A DNA stretch of 23,175 nt from a virus, in the IMG/VR virus record IMGVR_UViG_3300024518_000147, positions 1-23,175 of that record; one strand, 5' to 3'. The notes under the pieces are model-generated. The model was not told where the DNA came from. It searched no databases and was given only the letters and a program-made list of their open reading frames with translations. Of the stretch, positions 16,601-23,175 are shown piece by piece. Position 1 is the first letter of the stretch. Each line of letters opens with the position of its first letter. The position numbers and the translations under genes are program-made.

Positions 16601-19600
16601 TTACTGGTAAAGCTGAGTTCAAAGCTCAGAACCAACGTATAAATGCTGTTAAGGTAGCATTGAAGAAAGATAAGAAAGCTGTAATTGATAGAATGATTTT
16701 ACGTCAAGATATGAATTTAGCTATGGAAGTTATACAAGCGTCAGATAGTATAGCTAGAAACGCTAAACGAGCAGATATGCAGTTAATTGCTAAGTTAGCG
16801 GAAGCTAGAAGTAAACAAACTGTAGAGGGTAGTGAGGCGAACCTAGAAGAAGCATACAAGGAGATTGCAAGTGAGAACGTTAAAGCAACCGCTAAGAGTA
16901 AAGGTGAGATTTGGGATAAATTAGACAAGGTAGAACAACATAAGCGTATTACTACTGAGATTGCAGCAGTAAGAAAAGCAGATGTTGCACCAAGTAAAAA
17001 TCCTTTGACGGAAACTTTGAAAGAAGAAGATTTTGATGTGTTAGATAAACATGGTCCAGAAGCTTTCCCTGAAGAAATAGCAGAAGTACAAGCTAAGGTA
17101 GATGCAGCAGTTGATTTCACTAGTGAGAGAACAGCCAAGAAGATTGGTGACGGTATTGCTGAGTGGGTTCGAGTAGGTGGTAAAAGACTTCTTGAACTTA
17201 ATTTAAAACCACGAGGTGCTTTAGATAGAATAGGTCGTATGGCTTCATTCTTAACTAAAGACATAGGTACTAGATTGCAACAATCGAAACTAACCTCTTT
17301 ACAATATTTTGGTGCTAACGTAACTGAAGTAGGTAAAGGATTTGGTGGTGCAAGCAAGAGAACCGCTACTGGTGGCTTAATTAAACACGCTGAATACCAA
17401 GACTCGATTATGCAAATAGCTCCCCACTACGTCCGTAGTATGGATGCCTACGCTATGTCAAAAGGTGAAGGTGCTTTAGGTAAAATGAAAGCTCAACAAG
17501 AAGCCGGTGTTGATAGCCCAATAGTTAAACAATTCAATAGAGATGTATTCACTATCCAAGAATTGCGCAGACAAGGTAAACCACTTCCTAAAGCTATGGA
17601 TGAATCTGTAATAAAATTCGTTGATGACTGGGATAAATACATGGACCACAATTTTAACAAGATGGTGGAAAACGGCATAGGTGGATTTAATCCTAAGAAG
17701 AAAGTTAAGAACTATATTCCTCATGTTTGGATGGATGGTAAATTTAAAGGTGCAATCAGTACTCACGGTATTGATAAAGTAACAGATGTAATTGAACAAG
17801 CTTACAAGCGGTCAATGCACGCTGGAACTAATCCTAGACCTCCTGAAGAAGCAAGAGCTATGGCTCAAGACTTAATTAGAGAAGTTATGGATGACACTAT
17901 TGTAAAAGATGGTTACATGCCAATGGCAGACAGTAGAGCAAAACATAGACAAGACTTAGACACAACAACAGAGATAGATGGTTTATCCATACTTGATTTG
18001 TTAGATGACGAAGTAATTGGTTTAGCAACTAAGTACAGTCACAGAATGTCAGGTTGGGTTGGTTTGTCAAAATCAACTAAAGGTATGTTTACTTCACTAG
18101 CAGACATTGATGGTTTCAAGAAGAACGTAATAGCTGAAGGTAAAGACAAAGGAGTCGATACAAAGAAAGGTGAACAGTTCTACGATGATGTAATAAACAT
18201 GATGTTCGGTAGACCAACAAGAGATGGTTTAGACGAAGAACTTAGACAAATAAAAGATTTGACAGCGTTAAGATTAATGGGTGGTTTAGGAACTGCACAG
18301 TTGATTGAAACAGGTCAGGTAATAACAAGGTCTACATTACAGTTATTCTCAGATAAAGCAGCAGTTAAGAAGGTGTTCGACTTAGCAGGAGAAGACATAA
18401 ATAACAAACAGCTTATGAGGGAGATACAGTCGATTTCTAGTATAACAAATGATATAGAGTTCATGGACAGACAATCAGTACATTTAGACCAAGCTAAGTT
18501 AGACGAAGCTGGTAATGTACGGAAGTTGTCGTTATGGTTAGCAGACAAAGGAACTTTTGGTAAACACAAAGCGATAGCTAGTAGAGCACTGGGTAAAGTA
18601 TCCGGTTTTAATGCTGTACGAAGATTCCAATTTAGAGTATCGCAAGCTAGTTTCGTAGTAGACGTAGCAAAACACTTTAAATCTGGAACAGGTAAGATGG
18701 GTAATGCAAGGATGGCAGATGTTGGACTAACTGATTCACTAGGTGACAATGTAGACTTAGCTAATGTATTTAAAAAGTATGTCGAGTTTGATGAAGCTGG
18801 TTTACCAACTAAGTTGAATGTAGATAAATGGCCTAAGCACGTTAGAGAAGAATTTCAATATGCAATGACTCGTGATGCTAACCAACAAGTACAACATACT
18901 GTAGTAGGAGAACTACCACCTTGGATGAATAATCCATTGATGGCTTTAGCTTTCCAATTTAGACAAATGCCAATAGTAGCTCAAAATAAATCTCTAGGTC
19001 GTTCAATGGCCTTTGCAGATAAAGAAGCTGTAACTGGTGTAATGTTAAATGCAGCAATGTCAGGTATGGTTAGGTATTCTAAGTTCGCAGTATTAGGATT
19101 AGGTGTAGCAACTATCACAGGTAATGAATGGAAAGAACCTAATGGTGAAATGATGGACGTACCAAAATATATAACACAATTTGGAATGTTTCCAGATACA
19201 GTTGATTTGGTAACTGACTCGTATAAAGCCGGTGTTAAAGGTGATATCAAGAAAGCTCTTGGTCAAGTACCTGCATTGAACACAGCATTTCAGTATATGG
19301 AAGCATTAGGGATTACTGAAGGTAGAGGACAAATGGATGCAGCAATGAGTTTAGTACCGTTACAGAATACTGTAGCAGGTGATATGACTCAAGCAGGACT
19401 CAGGGAAATATTTGGTGATTTAAAACTACCAGAAATAAAGAGTAAACCTACTAAGACAAGTAAACCTAAAACTAGTGTATCAAGTAAACCTGAAACTAAA
19501 GTAACCAAATCGGATAAGAAACATTTGGACTTTATAAAGAAGGAAGAACAGTTTCATGCTACAGCTTACAAAGACAATACTCAGCATAGCATAGGCTACG

Positions 19601-19926
19601 GGACTCGAACAGATGACCCAGATGAAATATCTGGTGCTAAGAAGATTTCTAAGGCTGAAGCAACTAGGAGACTAGAGGCTTGGACTGCTAAGGATAAAAA
19701 GTACATTGAAAGCAAAGGCAACTGGACTAAGAATGAATTAGCTGCACTAACAAGCTTTACATACAACTTAGGTAGAGGTAACTTTAATACCTTAATTAAA
19801 GGTAGAGATAAGAAAACTATAGCTAAGAAGATTAAACTTTACAATAAGTCTGCCGGTAAAGTATTAACTGGCCTCGTTAAACGACGAGATGCAGAATCTA
19901 AACTATTCTCAACACCAGACAAGTAG
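13678..19926 (+). CDS. Giant gp16-like internal virion protein with N-terminal SNase-like and C-terminal GH24 lysozyme domains
   Basis: A 2082-residue ejection protein (T7 gp16 has 1318). Residues 1 to about 109 match the staphylococcal-nuclease fold: VVDGDT (D9, D11), R-V-R-I-E-G-I-N-T-A-E (R25, N30, T31, E33) and DKFQR (D70, R74). These correspond to SNase D19, D21, R35, D40, T41, E43, D83 and R87, with only D40 changed (to Asn). Hydrophobic segments lie at about 331-360 and 419-443. A 65-residue unit is duplicated at 472-601. A long helical region leads to the core-like part with NYIPHVWMDGKF (about 1345) and LMGGLGTAQLIETG (about 1533). A Lys/Thr/Ser/Pro linker (about 1920-1945) precedes a GH24 lysozyme with E1957, D1966, SIGYGT (1971-1976) and ALTSFTYNLG. 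phiKMV gp36 also has a C-terminal lysozyme. ATG is preceded by AGGAAA. Confidence 0.93.
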   Translation: MSEINKVVDGDTADITGDARNERVRIEGINTAESVSLNQENTETGKRASKFASSVLPVGSEVETDISKTDKFQRKVGKVSRVINGTPIDMGLVQLDQNFSSYYTKHGKHSDPTTHEQYKEYYSPYAPFEAGDNVEPLSRVDFTLMAEAQKNFEDTKKNFEDGKATQEELDAAMVHLYKDGDKVSRFRHQLHNWDKDVSWDAADGSVKFGMQMVLKDPAMREQYNRAVRNSTLEVYATPEAQPTFWEKTKASFSMMNDVSSYIDANDLWHARRMDANGVEVTDEDLISNVPARFHSMLIAEKQQTNSIAAMTLKEQLEQDLANDKIWQNTNFFEGLLLGAGAMITSPVALTGGGLLASGSAKAAQYVGTVATKQWMKSTAIKKTATMANWAALGFSEEAIAALPRLAADHTYMAKDYYLDTMLGGAFGLGLGGIVEGVAKPFVKGIAERKELRDSRDAEARELQAHAEAEAMIAKGELPQAKNEAEATYNDKVNAIDNTLGAQTKVRDTTNMFDMDEFKAQKDLEKSFSPELVAENKIAKGELPQAKNEAEATYNDKVTSIDNTLGAQTKVRDTTNMFDIDEFKAQKDLEKSFSPELVAENKIAAKQKGELFTKWEAVNKISPKGFRAISETLMTNFPVKKQGQSGMRFLINSQLGLNAKKLNPDQRKIANELNSLTAHIAGAFPDGKIPKNVDTAIKQATFAQQKFKQNAAMSDLLQGKVSNETGTLNKYVNFLEDLSVFKGVDILPVSRREFFEQNTEVLNRLNDLAEDDVHLTKVLPKEVSFLKDVVELNKMAAVKDNPDFTALMERMNGVVAARLEQLELGTLEKFTDSTKSFGKSAKMSAPEIAAKLKEEGLKPKTPEYSTRLKELRQTGRVAVSEEVNAIGKVNEFEIGMTDTKRALKVDSVEETNRADLDLREKESVLVADDLDQDLLPRSFKEKAENIKAFKDPSVDNLKMVKTRLTDIANKLGVLKVTGKAEFKAQNQRINAVKVALKKDKKAVIDRMILRQDMNLAMEVIQASDSIARNAKRADMQLIAKLAEARSKQTVEGSEANLEEAYKEIASENVKATAKSKGEIWDKLDKVEQHKRITTEIAAVRKADVAPSKNPLTETLKEEDFDVLDKHGPEAFPEEIAEVQAKVDAAVDFTSERTAKKIGDGIAEWVRVGGKRLLELNLKPRGALDRIGRMASFLTKDIGTRLQQSKLTSLQYFGANVTEVGKGFGGASKRTATGGLIKHAEYQDSIMQIAPHYVRSMDAYAMSKGEGALGKMKAQQEAGVDSPIVKQFNRDVFTIQELRRQGKPLPKAMDESVIKFVDDWDKYMDHNFNKMVENGIGGFNPKKKVKNYIPHVWMDGKFKGAISTHGIDKVTDVIEQAYKRSMHAGTNPRPPEEARAMAQDLIREVMDDTIVKDGYMPMADSRAKHRQDLDTTTEIDGLSILDLLDDEVIGLATKYSHRMSGWVGLSKSTKGMFTSLADIDGFKKNVIAEGKDKGVDTKKGEQFYDDVINMMFGRPTRDGLDEELRQIKDLTALRLMGGLGTAQLIETGQVITRSTLQLFSDKAAVKKVFDLAGEDINNKQLMREIQSISSITNDIEFMDRQSVHLDQAKLDEAGNVRKLSLWLADKGTFGKHKAIASRALGKVSGFNAVRRFQFRVSQASFVVDVAKHFKSGTGKMGNARMADVGLTDSLGDNVDLANVFKKYVEFDEAGLPTKLNVDKWPKHVREEFQYAMTRDANQQVQHTVVGELPPWMNNPLMALAFQFRQMPIVAQNKSLGRSMAFADKEAVTGVMLNAAMSGMVRYSKFAVLGLGVATITGNEWKEPNGEMMDVPKYITQFGMFPDTVDLVTDSYKAGVKGDIKKALGQVPALNTAFQYMEALGITEGRGQMDAAMSLVPLQNTVAGDMTQAGLREIFGDLKLPEIKSKPTKTSKPKTSVSSKPETKVTKSDKKHLDFIKKEEQFHATAYKDNTQHSIGYGTRTDDPDEISGAKKISKAEATRRLEAWTAKDKKYIESKGNWTKNELAALTSFTYNLGRGNFNTLIKGRDKKTIAKKIKLYNKSAGKVLTGLVKRRDAESKLFSTPDK
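15091..15480 (+). repeat. Two tandem 195-bp repeats inside the gp16-like gene
   Basis: Unit 1 is 15091-15285 and unit 2 is 15286-15480. By eye they differ at about 14 of 195 bases, and only three of 65 residues change (N-A to T-S, M to I). The unit starts IAKGELPQAK and ends SPELVAENK. A third, diverged start (IAAKQKGEL) follows directly. It is in frame and looks like a recent duplication. Confidence 0.95.
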
Positions 19927-19929
19927 GGC

Positions 19930-19946
19930 ATATTTTAAATAACATT
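19930..19946 (+). promoter_or_regulatory. Weak candidate promoter ahead of the tail fibre adapter
   Basis: The 32-bp gap contains ATATTTTAAATAACATT, which shares AATAACAT with the promoter-like motif at 7711 and TATTT just before it, with a two-base spacing difference. T7 has its phi17 promoter at this place. The gap is too AT-rich for certainty. Confidence 0.25.
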
Positions 19947-19958
19947 GGAGATGAATAA

Positions 19959-20633
19959 GTGGCAGCAACAAAGAAGACGCACACAGGGGACGGGGCTACG
20001 GTCCTTTACCCTGTTAATTTTACTAATGGTTTTATTAGTAGAGATGATGTATATGTTTACCTCGATGGTACTGTATACACAGACCAAATTGCATATACTT
20101 GGGTAAATGATACACAGATACAAATTACTGTACCTGTAGCCGATACACAAGTATTTTATATACAAAGAATAGTACAAAGAGATGATGCAGTAAATGATTA
20201 TACTGATGGTGCTATTTTAAAAGAAAAGAATTTAGATGACTCATACAACCAAGCGTTGATGATTATCGAAGAAATGGATGATGGGTTTGTCCTTGAAGCA
20301 AACTCAGACATTAACGATTTAATAGCGGCGGCGGGTGGTGCTAGGTACATTCAGGAAGCAGTACCAGTAGGTGCAGTTGCGGGAAACAGTTGGTACAAAC
20401 CTTCTGAAGCGACTACATTCGTATTATACACTGATGCAGATAGTTCTCAATGGGTGGAGGAACACCCCGCAACAGGAGGTACAGAAGTACAGGATTTACT
20501 TCTAGTAACTGACGGAATAGTTTCACCCTCAACAATACTGTCTACAGCCCAATTGTACGTTGATACAGCAGATGGCTCACTAAAAGTAAAATTTGGTGAC
20601 GGTACAGTAAAAGTACTAGCAACAAATCCTTAA
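19959..20633 (+). CDS. Tail fibre adapter, T7 gp17 N-terminal domain-like
   Basis: A 224-residue protein whose first 125 residues match the N-terminal, tail-binding domain of T7 gp17. The matching blocks are T-G-D-G-A-T-V-L-Y-P-V-N-F, VYVYLDGTVY, ITVPVADTQVFYIQR, then the D-(Y)-T-D-G-A-I-L-x-x-x-x-L-D-x-x-x-x-Q block at about 79-97. The shorter C-terminal part ends in AQLYVDTADGSLKVKFGDG, a repeat type common in phage fibres. It lacks a long shaft or tip, so it probably acts as an adapter that docks the separate beta-helix spike onto the gp11/gp12-type tail. The start is GTG at 19959 with GGAG eight bases upstream; an ATG at 19951 is in another frame. Confidence 0.93.
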   Translation: MAATKKTHTGDGATVLYPVNFTNGFISRDDVYVYLDGTVYTDQIAYTWVNDTQIQITVPVADTQVFYIQRIVQRDDAVNDYTDGAILKEKNLDDSYNQALMIIEEMDDGFVLEANSDINDLIAAAGGARYIQEAVPVGAVAGNSWYKPSEATTFVLYTDADSSQWVEEHPATGGTEVQDLLLVTDGIVSPSTILSTAQLYVDTADGSLKVKFGDGTVKVLATNP

Positions 20634-20645
20634 AGTAACAAACTC

Positions 20646-20672
20646 AACCTCATTCTAACGAGTGGGGTTTTT
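20646..20672 (+). terminator. Rho-independent terminator after the adapter gene
   Basis: AACCTCATTC (20646-20655) pairs with GAGTGGGGTT (20660-20669) over ten positions with two G-U pairs around a four-base loop, followed by T's to 20672. This is a complete intrinsic terminator 13 bases after the adapter stop. Confidence 0.8.
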
Positions 20673-20675
20673 GAT

Positions 20676-20696
20676 TGTTATTTAATAAGATAAATT
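20676..20696 (+). promoter_or_regulatory. Candidate phage RNA polymerase promoter (copy 2)
   Basis: TGTTATTTAATAA, then G, then ATAAATT, identical at 20 of 21 positions to the motif at 7711-7731. It lies three bases after the terminator T-run and 18 bases before the HNH gene, so it would restart transcription of the endonuclease and tailspike genes. Confidence 0.62.
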
Positions 20697-20701
20697 TAAT
20701 T

Positions 20702-20716
20702 AAAGGAGATAATATG
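20702..20716 (+). promoter_or_regulatory. Ribosome-binding site fixing the HNH gene start
   Basis: AAAGGAG (20702-20708) is five bases before ATG 20714. An in-frame TTG at 20675 would place the start inside the promoter-like motif and ahead of this site, so ATG 20714 is preferred. Confidence 0.85.
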
Positions 20717-21184
20717 GTTTCACATTGGAAGTATATTACAGGGTACGAAGGTAGGTACAGTATTTCCAATAAAGGTGAAGTGTACTCACACATTAGAAAT
20801 TACATTTTAAAGCAGCGACAAAGTGTGCGAGGATATTACAATATAGATTTACGAGATACCTCTGGAAACAGGCGAACGTTACCAGTACACAGATTAGTGG
20901 CGCTAGAGTTTATACAAAACGATAATGACTTGGAAACAGTAGACCACAAGGACGGGAACAAACTAAACAACACCGAAAGTAATTTACGTTGGATGACTAG
21001 GGGAGACAATGCTGCTTTGGCTAACGAGAAGGAACACAAATTTGTAAGTCCTTCAGGCGTTGTGGTTAAATTTACCAACCTTAGAAAGTTTTGTAGAGTT
21101 AATAATTTAAACCAAGGTTGTATGTTCGCAGTGAATACTGGAAAGAGACTACACCATAAACAATGGAGAGCTTGCAATGACTAG
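20714..21184 (+). CDS. NUMOD4/HNH homing endonuclease
   Basis: A 156-residue free-standing homing endonuclease. Residues 4-25 (WKYITGYEGRYSISNKGEVY) are the NUMOD4 motif. The HNH core follows: L-P-V-H-R-L-V-A-L-E-F, then VDHKDGNKLNNTESNLRW with the central D-H and Asn residues. The C-terminal part (FTNLRKFCRVNNL, then GKRLHHKQWR) is a DNA-binding segment often found behind phage HNH domains. Such enzymes cut a related genome lacking the gene and spread by repair. It sits between the fibre adapter and the spike, directly behind a terminator and promoter-like motif, and its stop overlaps the spike ATG by 8 nt. It looks intact, and it interrupts an otherwise ordinary late gene order. Confidence 0.95.
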   Translation: MVSHWKYITGYEGRYSISNKGEVYSHIRNYILKQRQSVRGYYNIDLRDTSGNRRTLPVHRLVALEFIQNDNDLETVDHKDGNKLNNTESNLRWMTRGDNAALANEKEHKFVSPSGVVVKFTNLRKFCRVNNLNQGCMFAVNTGKRLHHKQWRACND

Positions 21185-22847
21185 CCCAAACTACCCGAAC
21201 AACCCAACAGTAGGGCAAACCTTTAACGTAGGTAATATAACGTTTAGATACGATGGTGAGAAGTGGAAAAGTATTGCACCGGCTAATCATGAGAATAGAA
21301 TTACTCAGAATGAGTTAGACATTGTAGAATTATCCCGAGAACATGACTTCGATACGGTAGCAGAGATGCAAGCAGCAACGGACATAGTAGTAGGCGATAA
21401 CGTCATACTACGGGATAGACTGAGTTCTACATGGCAGGTAATAGCTGCAACAACAAACAACGGGTGGAATGTCCTCGACGGTACAGGTAGTGGTGTCAGT
21501 CTACGGTTAATAATTAAAAGTACATTAAGTACTAAGGAATGGGGGATACTCCACGATAACTCGTCAGATAACAGTACGGCACTACAGGCGATGATAGACT
21601 ATGGTATAGCAAACGACATACCTATAGACATAGATGTAGGTACTAGGGCGCGATACTTTTACACACTGAACATAACGGGTAAACTCACTGTGAAAGGTTA
21701 CGGGGAGTTAAACTTTCACCCGCAATCTTCAGGACAGGCGGGACTTTTAGCTACAGGTGACGAAGTTGAATTGTATGATTTTAAACATAGTAACACTATG
21801 GCTAGTGCAAATTCAGAAACCATCAGGTTTGAGGATGCTAACGACTATAAACTGTATAACTTAGAAGTAACGGGTGGACACTATGGTCTAAGCTTTGCTA
21901 ATACAGTGGATGATTATACAGTAAACAAAAACGGTTCCGTAGCAAACTGTTCCGCAATAAGTTGCACCAGTTCGGGTTTTGATTTCGACCAGTCTTCTAG
22001 TCTACGGTTGCATGGTTGTAGAGCAGAAGGTTGCAGTACGGATGGGTTCAAGTTTAGGCAGAGTAATAAGCATGCCACTGTAACAGGTAACACAGCAGTT
22101 GGTTGCGGTCGAGATGGTTTCGACACTTACGATGGTTTAATAGAATCTACATTATCCAACAATACTTCGGAAGGTAACACTCTGCAAGGATTCGAAATTA
22201 AAGGTACGTTTGACGGTACTAATTATGTTACTAGAGGTAATTGTATTGCTAACAATGTGGCAATTAACAACGGTACAGATGGTTTCCTAGTACAATCAGT
22301 TAGGGATTGTGTATTTTCTGGTAATCAATCAATATCCAATGCTCTCCGAGGGTTTCATATAAATGAAGTGCAAGGTACAACTTTTAACGGTGATACAGCA
22401 CAGAAGAACACACAGCATGGTTGGTTGTTTACTAACGCCTCTCGATGCGAATTAAACGGCTGTGTAGCTGTGAATAATTCATGGGTAGATGGTGTAACTC
22501 AAAACGGGACTTACCACGGTTTCCAATTAGAAGCACCAGCAGACGGTTTAGGTTTCAATGGGTGTAGAGCTTTAAATGGTTTAGTGACAAACCAGAAAGG
22601 TGGACAAGGTTACGGGATAAACTTCGTTGTAGGTTCAGCAGCTAACCGAATTATAGGCGGTAGATACGACGACAACGTAACGGGTGACTTTGGTGGTGAT
22701 AAAGCCTCCCAAGGGTTTCTAATGCTAGATGCTTCACTGAGACCTGTATTTGGCGACTGGACTACAAACGGGGATGTTGCCATCCAAGGGTACGTAACTA
22801 TAGTTGACCAAACGGGTACAACTAGAAAACTAGCTACAATTGCATAA
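21177..22847 (+). CDS. Right-handed beta-helix tailspike (probable polysaccharide depolymerase)
   Basis: A 556-residue receptor-binding protein. Residues 3-35 (NYPNNPTVGQTFNVGNITFR, then DGEKW) form a short fibre-type N-terminal module that probably contacts the adapter. HDFDTVAEMQAA and WNVLDGTGSG are common phage spike linker motifs. From about residue 125, DNSTALQAMIDYGIANDIPI starts a pectate-lyase-like domain. Repeated rungs follow with spacing near 20-25 residues and recurring D-G-F/H-G-F/H-G-W (SSGFDF, TDGFKF, RDGFDT, TDGFLV, LRGFHI, QHGWLF), as in right-handed parallel beta-helices. It ends in GYVTIVDQTGTTRKLATI, a frequent C-terminal strand of spikes. It probably binds and cleaves a capsule or O-antigen; active-site acids cannot be assigned. 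ATG overlaps the HNH stop. Confidence 0.9.
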   Translation: MTSPNYPNNPTVGQTFNVGNITFRYDGEKWKSIAPANHENRITQNELDIVELSREHDFDTVAEMQAATDIVVGDNVILRDRLSSTWQVIAATTNNGWNVLDGTGSGVSLRLIIKSTLSTKEWGILHDNSSDNSTALQAMIDYGIANDIPIDIDVGTRARYFYTLNITGKLTVKGYGELNFHPQSSGQAGLLATGDEVELYDFKHSNTMASANSETIRFEDANDYKLYNLEVTGGHYGLSFANTVDDYTVNKNGSVANCSAISCTSSGFDFDQSSSLRLHGCRAEGCSTDGFKFRQSNKHATVTGNTAVGCGRDGFDTYDGLIESTLSNNTSEGNTLQGFEIKGTFDGTNYVTRGNCIANNVAINNGTDGFLVQSVRDCVFSGNQSISNALRGFHINEVQGTTFNGDTAQKNTQHGWLFTNASRCELNGCVAVNNSWVDGVTQNGTYHGFQLEAPADGLGFNGCRALNGLVTNQKGGQGYGINFVVGSAANRIIGGRYDDNVTGDFGGDKASQGFLMLDASLRPVFGDWTTNGDVAIQGYVTIVDQTGTTRKLATIA

Positions 22848-22864
22848 CAAACAGGAAACAAGAA

Positions 22865-23113
22865 ATGAAAGGTAGATTAAACATAGTATCAAAAGAGTAC
22901 ACAGGTGCTAAAACTATAACAGCCCACGACAATCGTGGGTACTTATTTATAATTTGTACATCAGGTTCAATTTCAGTAGCAGTAGGCTCAGGAGGTACTG
23001 GTGGTATACCATTAGCATCAGGTGCATTTTGGGAACCATATATAGCTCCCATTGGGAAACTAACTATAACTGGTACGGGTACGTACACAGTAGTAACAAA
23101 TAGGAACATATAA
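22865..23113 (+). CDS. Small hypothetical protein, probably virion-associated
   Basis: An 82-residue beta-rich protein downstream of the tailspike. Its middle reads SISVAVGSGGTGGIPLASGA, then FWEPYIAPIGKLTITGTGTY. This Gly/Thr-rich pattern with a W-E-P turn suggests a small beta-sandwich of the kind found in phage virion accessory or fibre-tip proteins; I do not recognise a named family. ATG 22865 follows AGGAAACAAGAA, and the stop overlaps the ATG of the next gene (TAATG). It could associate with the spike or decorate the particle, but only its position supports that. Confidence 0.68.
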   Translation: MKGRLNIVSKEYTGAKTITAHDNRGYLFIICTSGSISVAVGSGGTGGIPLASGAFWEPYIAPIGKLTITGTGTYTVVTNRNI

Positions 23114-23175
23114 TGCCTTACGGTGATAGCAGTCCATTTAACCCAACAACTGACATAAATATAGAAGACATATTT
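23113..23175 (+). CDS. Hypothetical protein, 3' truncated by the window edge
   Basis: An open frame starts at ATG 23113, overlapping the previous stop as TAATG, and runs to the window end without a stop. Only 21 residues are visible (MPYGDSSPFNPTTDINIEDI and one more). The Pro/Asn/Asp-rich start gives no family. In T7-like phages lysis or terminase genes usually follow here, but nothing in these residues identifies one. Confidence 0.5.
   Translation, partial: MPYGDSSPFNPTTDINIEDIF

Noticed and set aside
15993-16622. 209-residue open frame on the minus strand inside the gp16-like gene
   Set aside because: It is Ser/Leu/Ala-rich antisense of a strongly coding helical region, lacks a ribosome-binding context, and every other gene reads on the plus strand.
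16704-17357. 217-residue open frame on the minus strand inside the gp16-like gene
   Set aside because: This is a compositional shadow of Lys/Ala/Glu-rich codons; no recognisable domain and no independent start signals.
20675-20713. N-terminal extension of the HNH protein from TTG 20675
   Set aside because: It lies in the promoter-like motif and ahead of the AAAGGAG; ATG 20714 starts just before the NUMOD4 motif.
1-23175. Search by eye for T7-consensus promoters, tRNA genes, CRISPR arrays, insertion sequences and integrase or attachment sites
   Set aside because: None was recognised. The window reads as a continuous lytic phage module without signs of lysogeny.

Overview
The window is a densely packed, single-strand piece of a lytic podovirus genome of the T7 supergroup (Autographiviridae). 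All genes read on the + strand, most stop and start codons overlap or nearly touch, and the largest gap between genes is 116 bp. It carries a single-subunit T7-type RNA polymerase and a virion module in T7 order. The polymerase lies directly in front of the structural genes, and the large ejection protein has its lysozyme at the C-terminus. Both traits recall phiKMV-like phages rather than T7 itself. The DNA is AT-rich, and the tailspike fold points to a Gram-negative host with a surface polysaccharide. The host genus cannot be read from the sequence.

Layout. Positions 1-796: end of the DNA-metabolism region, with a truncated DUF1937 / deoxyribosyltransferase-like gene, an endonuclease VII-like resolvase and a small coiled-coil protein. 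808-3210: RNA polymerase. 3230-4144: three small genes (unknown, cupin-like, and a membrane-anchored gp7.3-like protein that appears to start at a rare ATT codon). 4153-7662: portal, scaffold, major capsid. 7663-7778: hairpin, promoter-like motif, second hairpin with a T-tract. 7779-10789: tail tubular proteins A and B. 10792-19926: internal virion proteins equivalent to gp14, gp15 and gp16. 19959-20633: T7 gp17-type N-terminal adapter. 20634-20713: terminator plus a near-identical copy of the promoter-like motif. 20714-21184: NUMOD4/HNH homing endonuclease. 21177-22847: beta-helix tailspike. 22865-23113: small unknown virion-type protein. 23113-23175: start of another gene cut by the window edge.

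How it fits together: the polymerase would transcribe the late genes from phage-specific promoters. The best candidates are two 21-bp motifs differing at one base, each just downstream of a terminator-like hairpin. Weaker relatives lie ahead of the capsid and adapter genes. Portal, scaffold and capsid build the head, gp11/gp12 equivalents the tail tube, gp14/15/16 equivalents the ejected core, and adapter plus spike the receptor-binding apparatus.

The most unusual feature is the 2082-residue gp16-like protein. It opens with a staphylococcal-nuclease-like domain where T7 gp16 has its lytic transglycosylase, carries a 65-residue tandem duplication, and ends with a GH24 lysozyme. It may therefore be an ejected protein with both a nuclease-like and a cell-wall-cutting domain.
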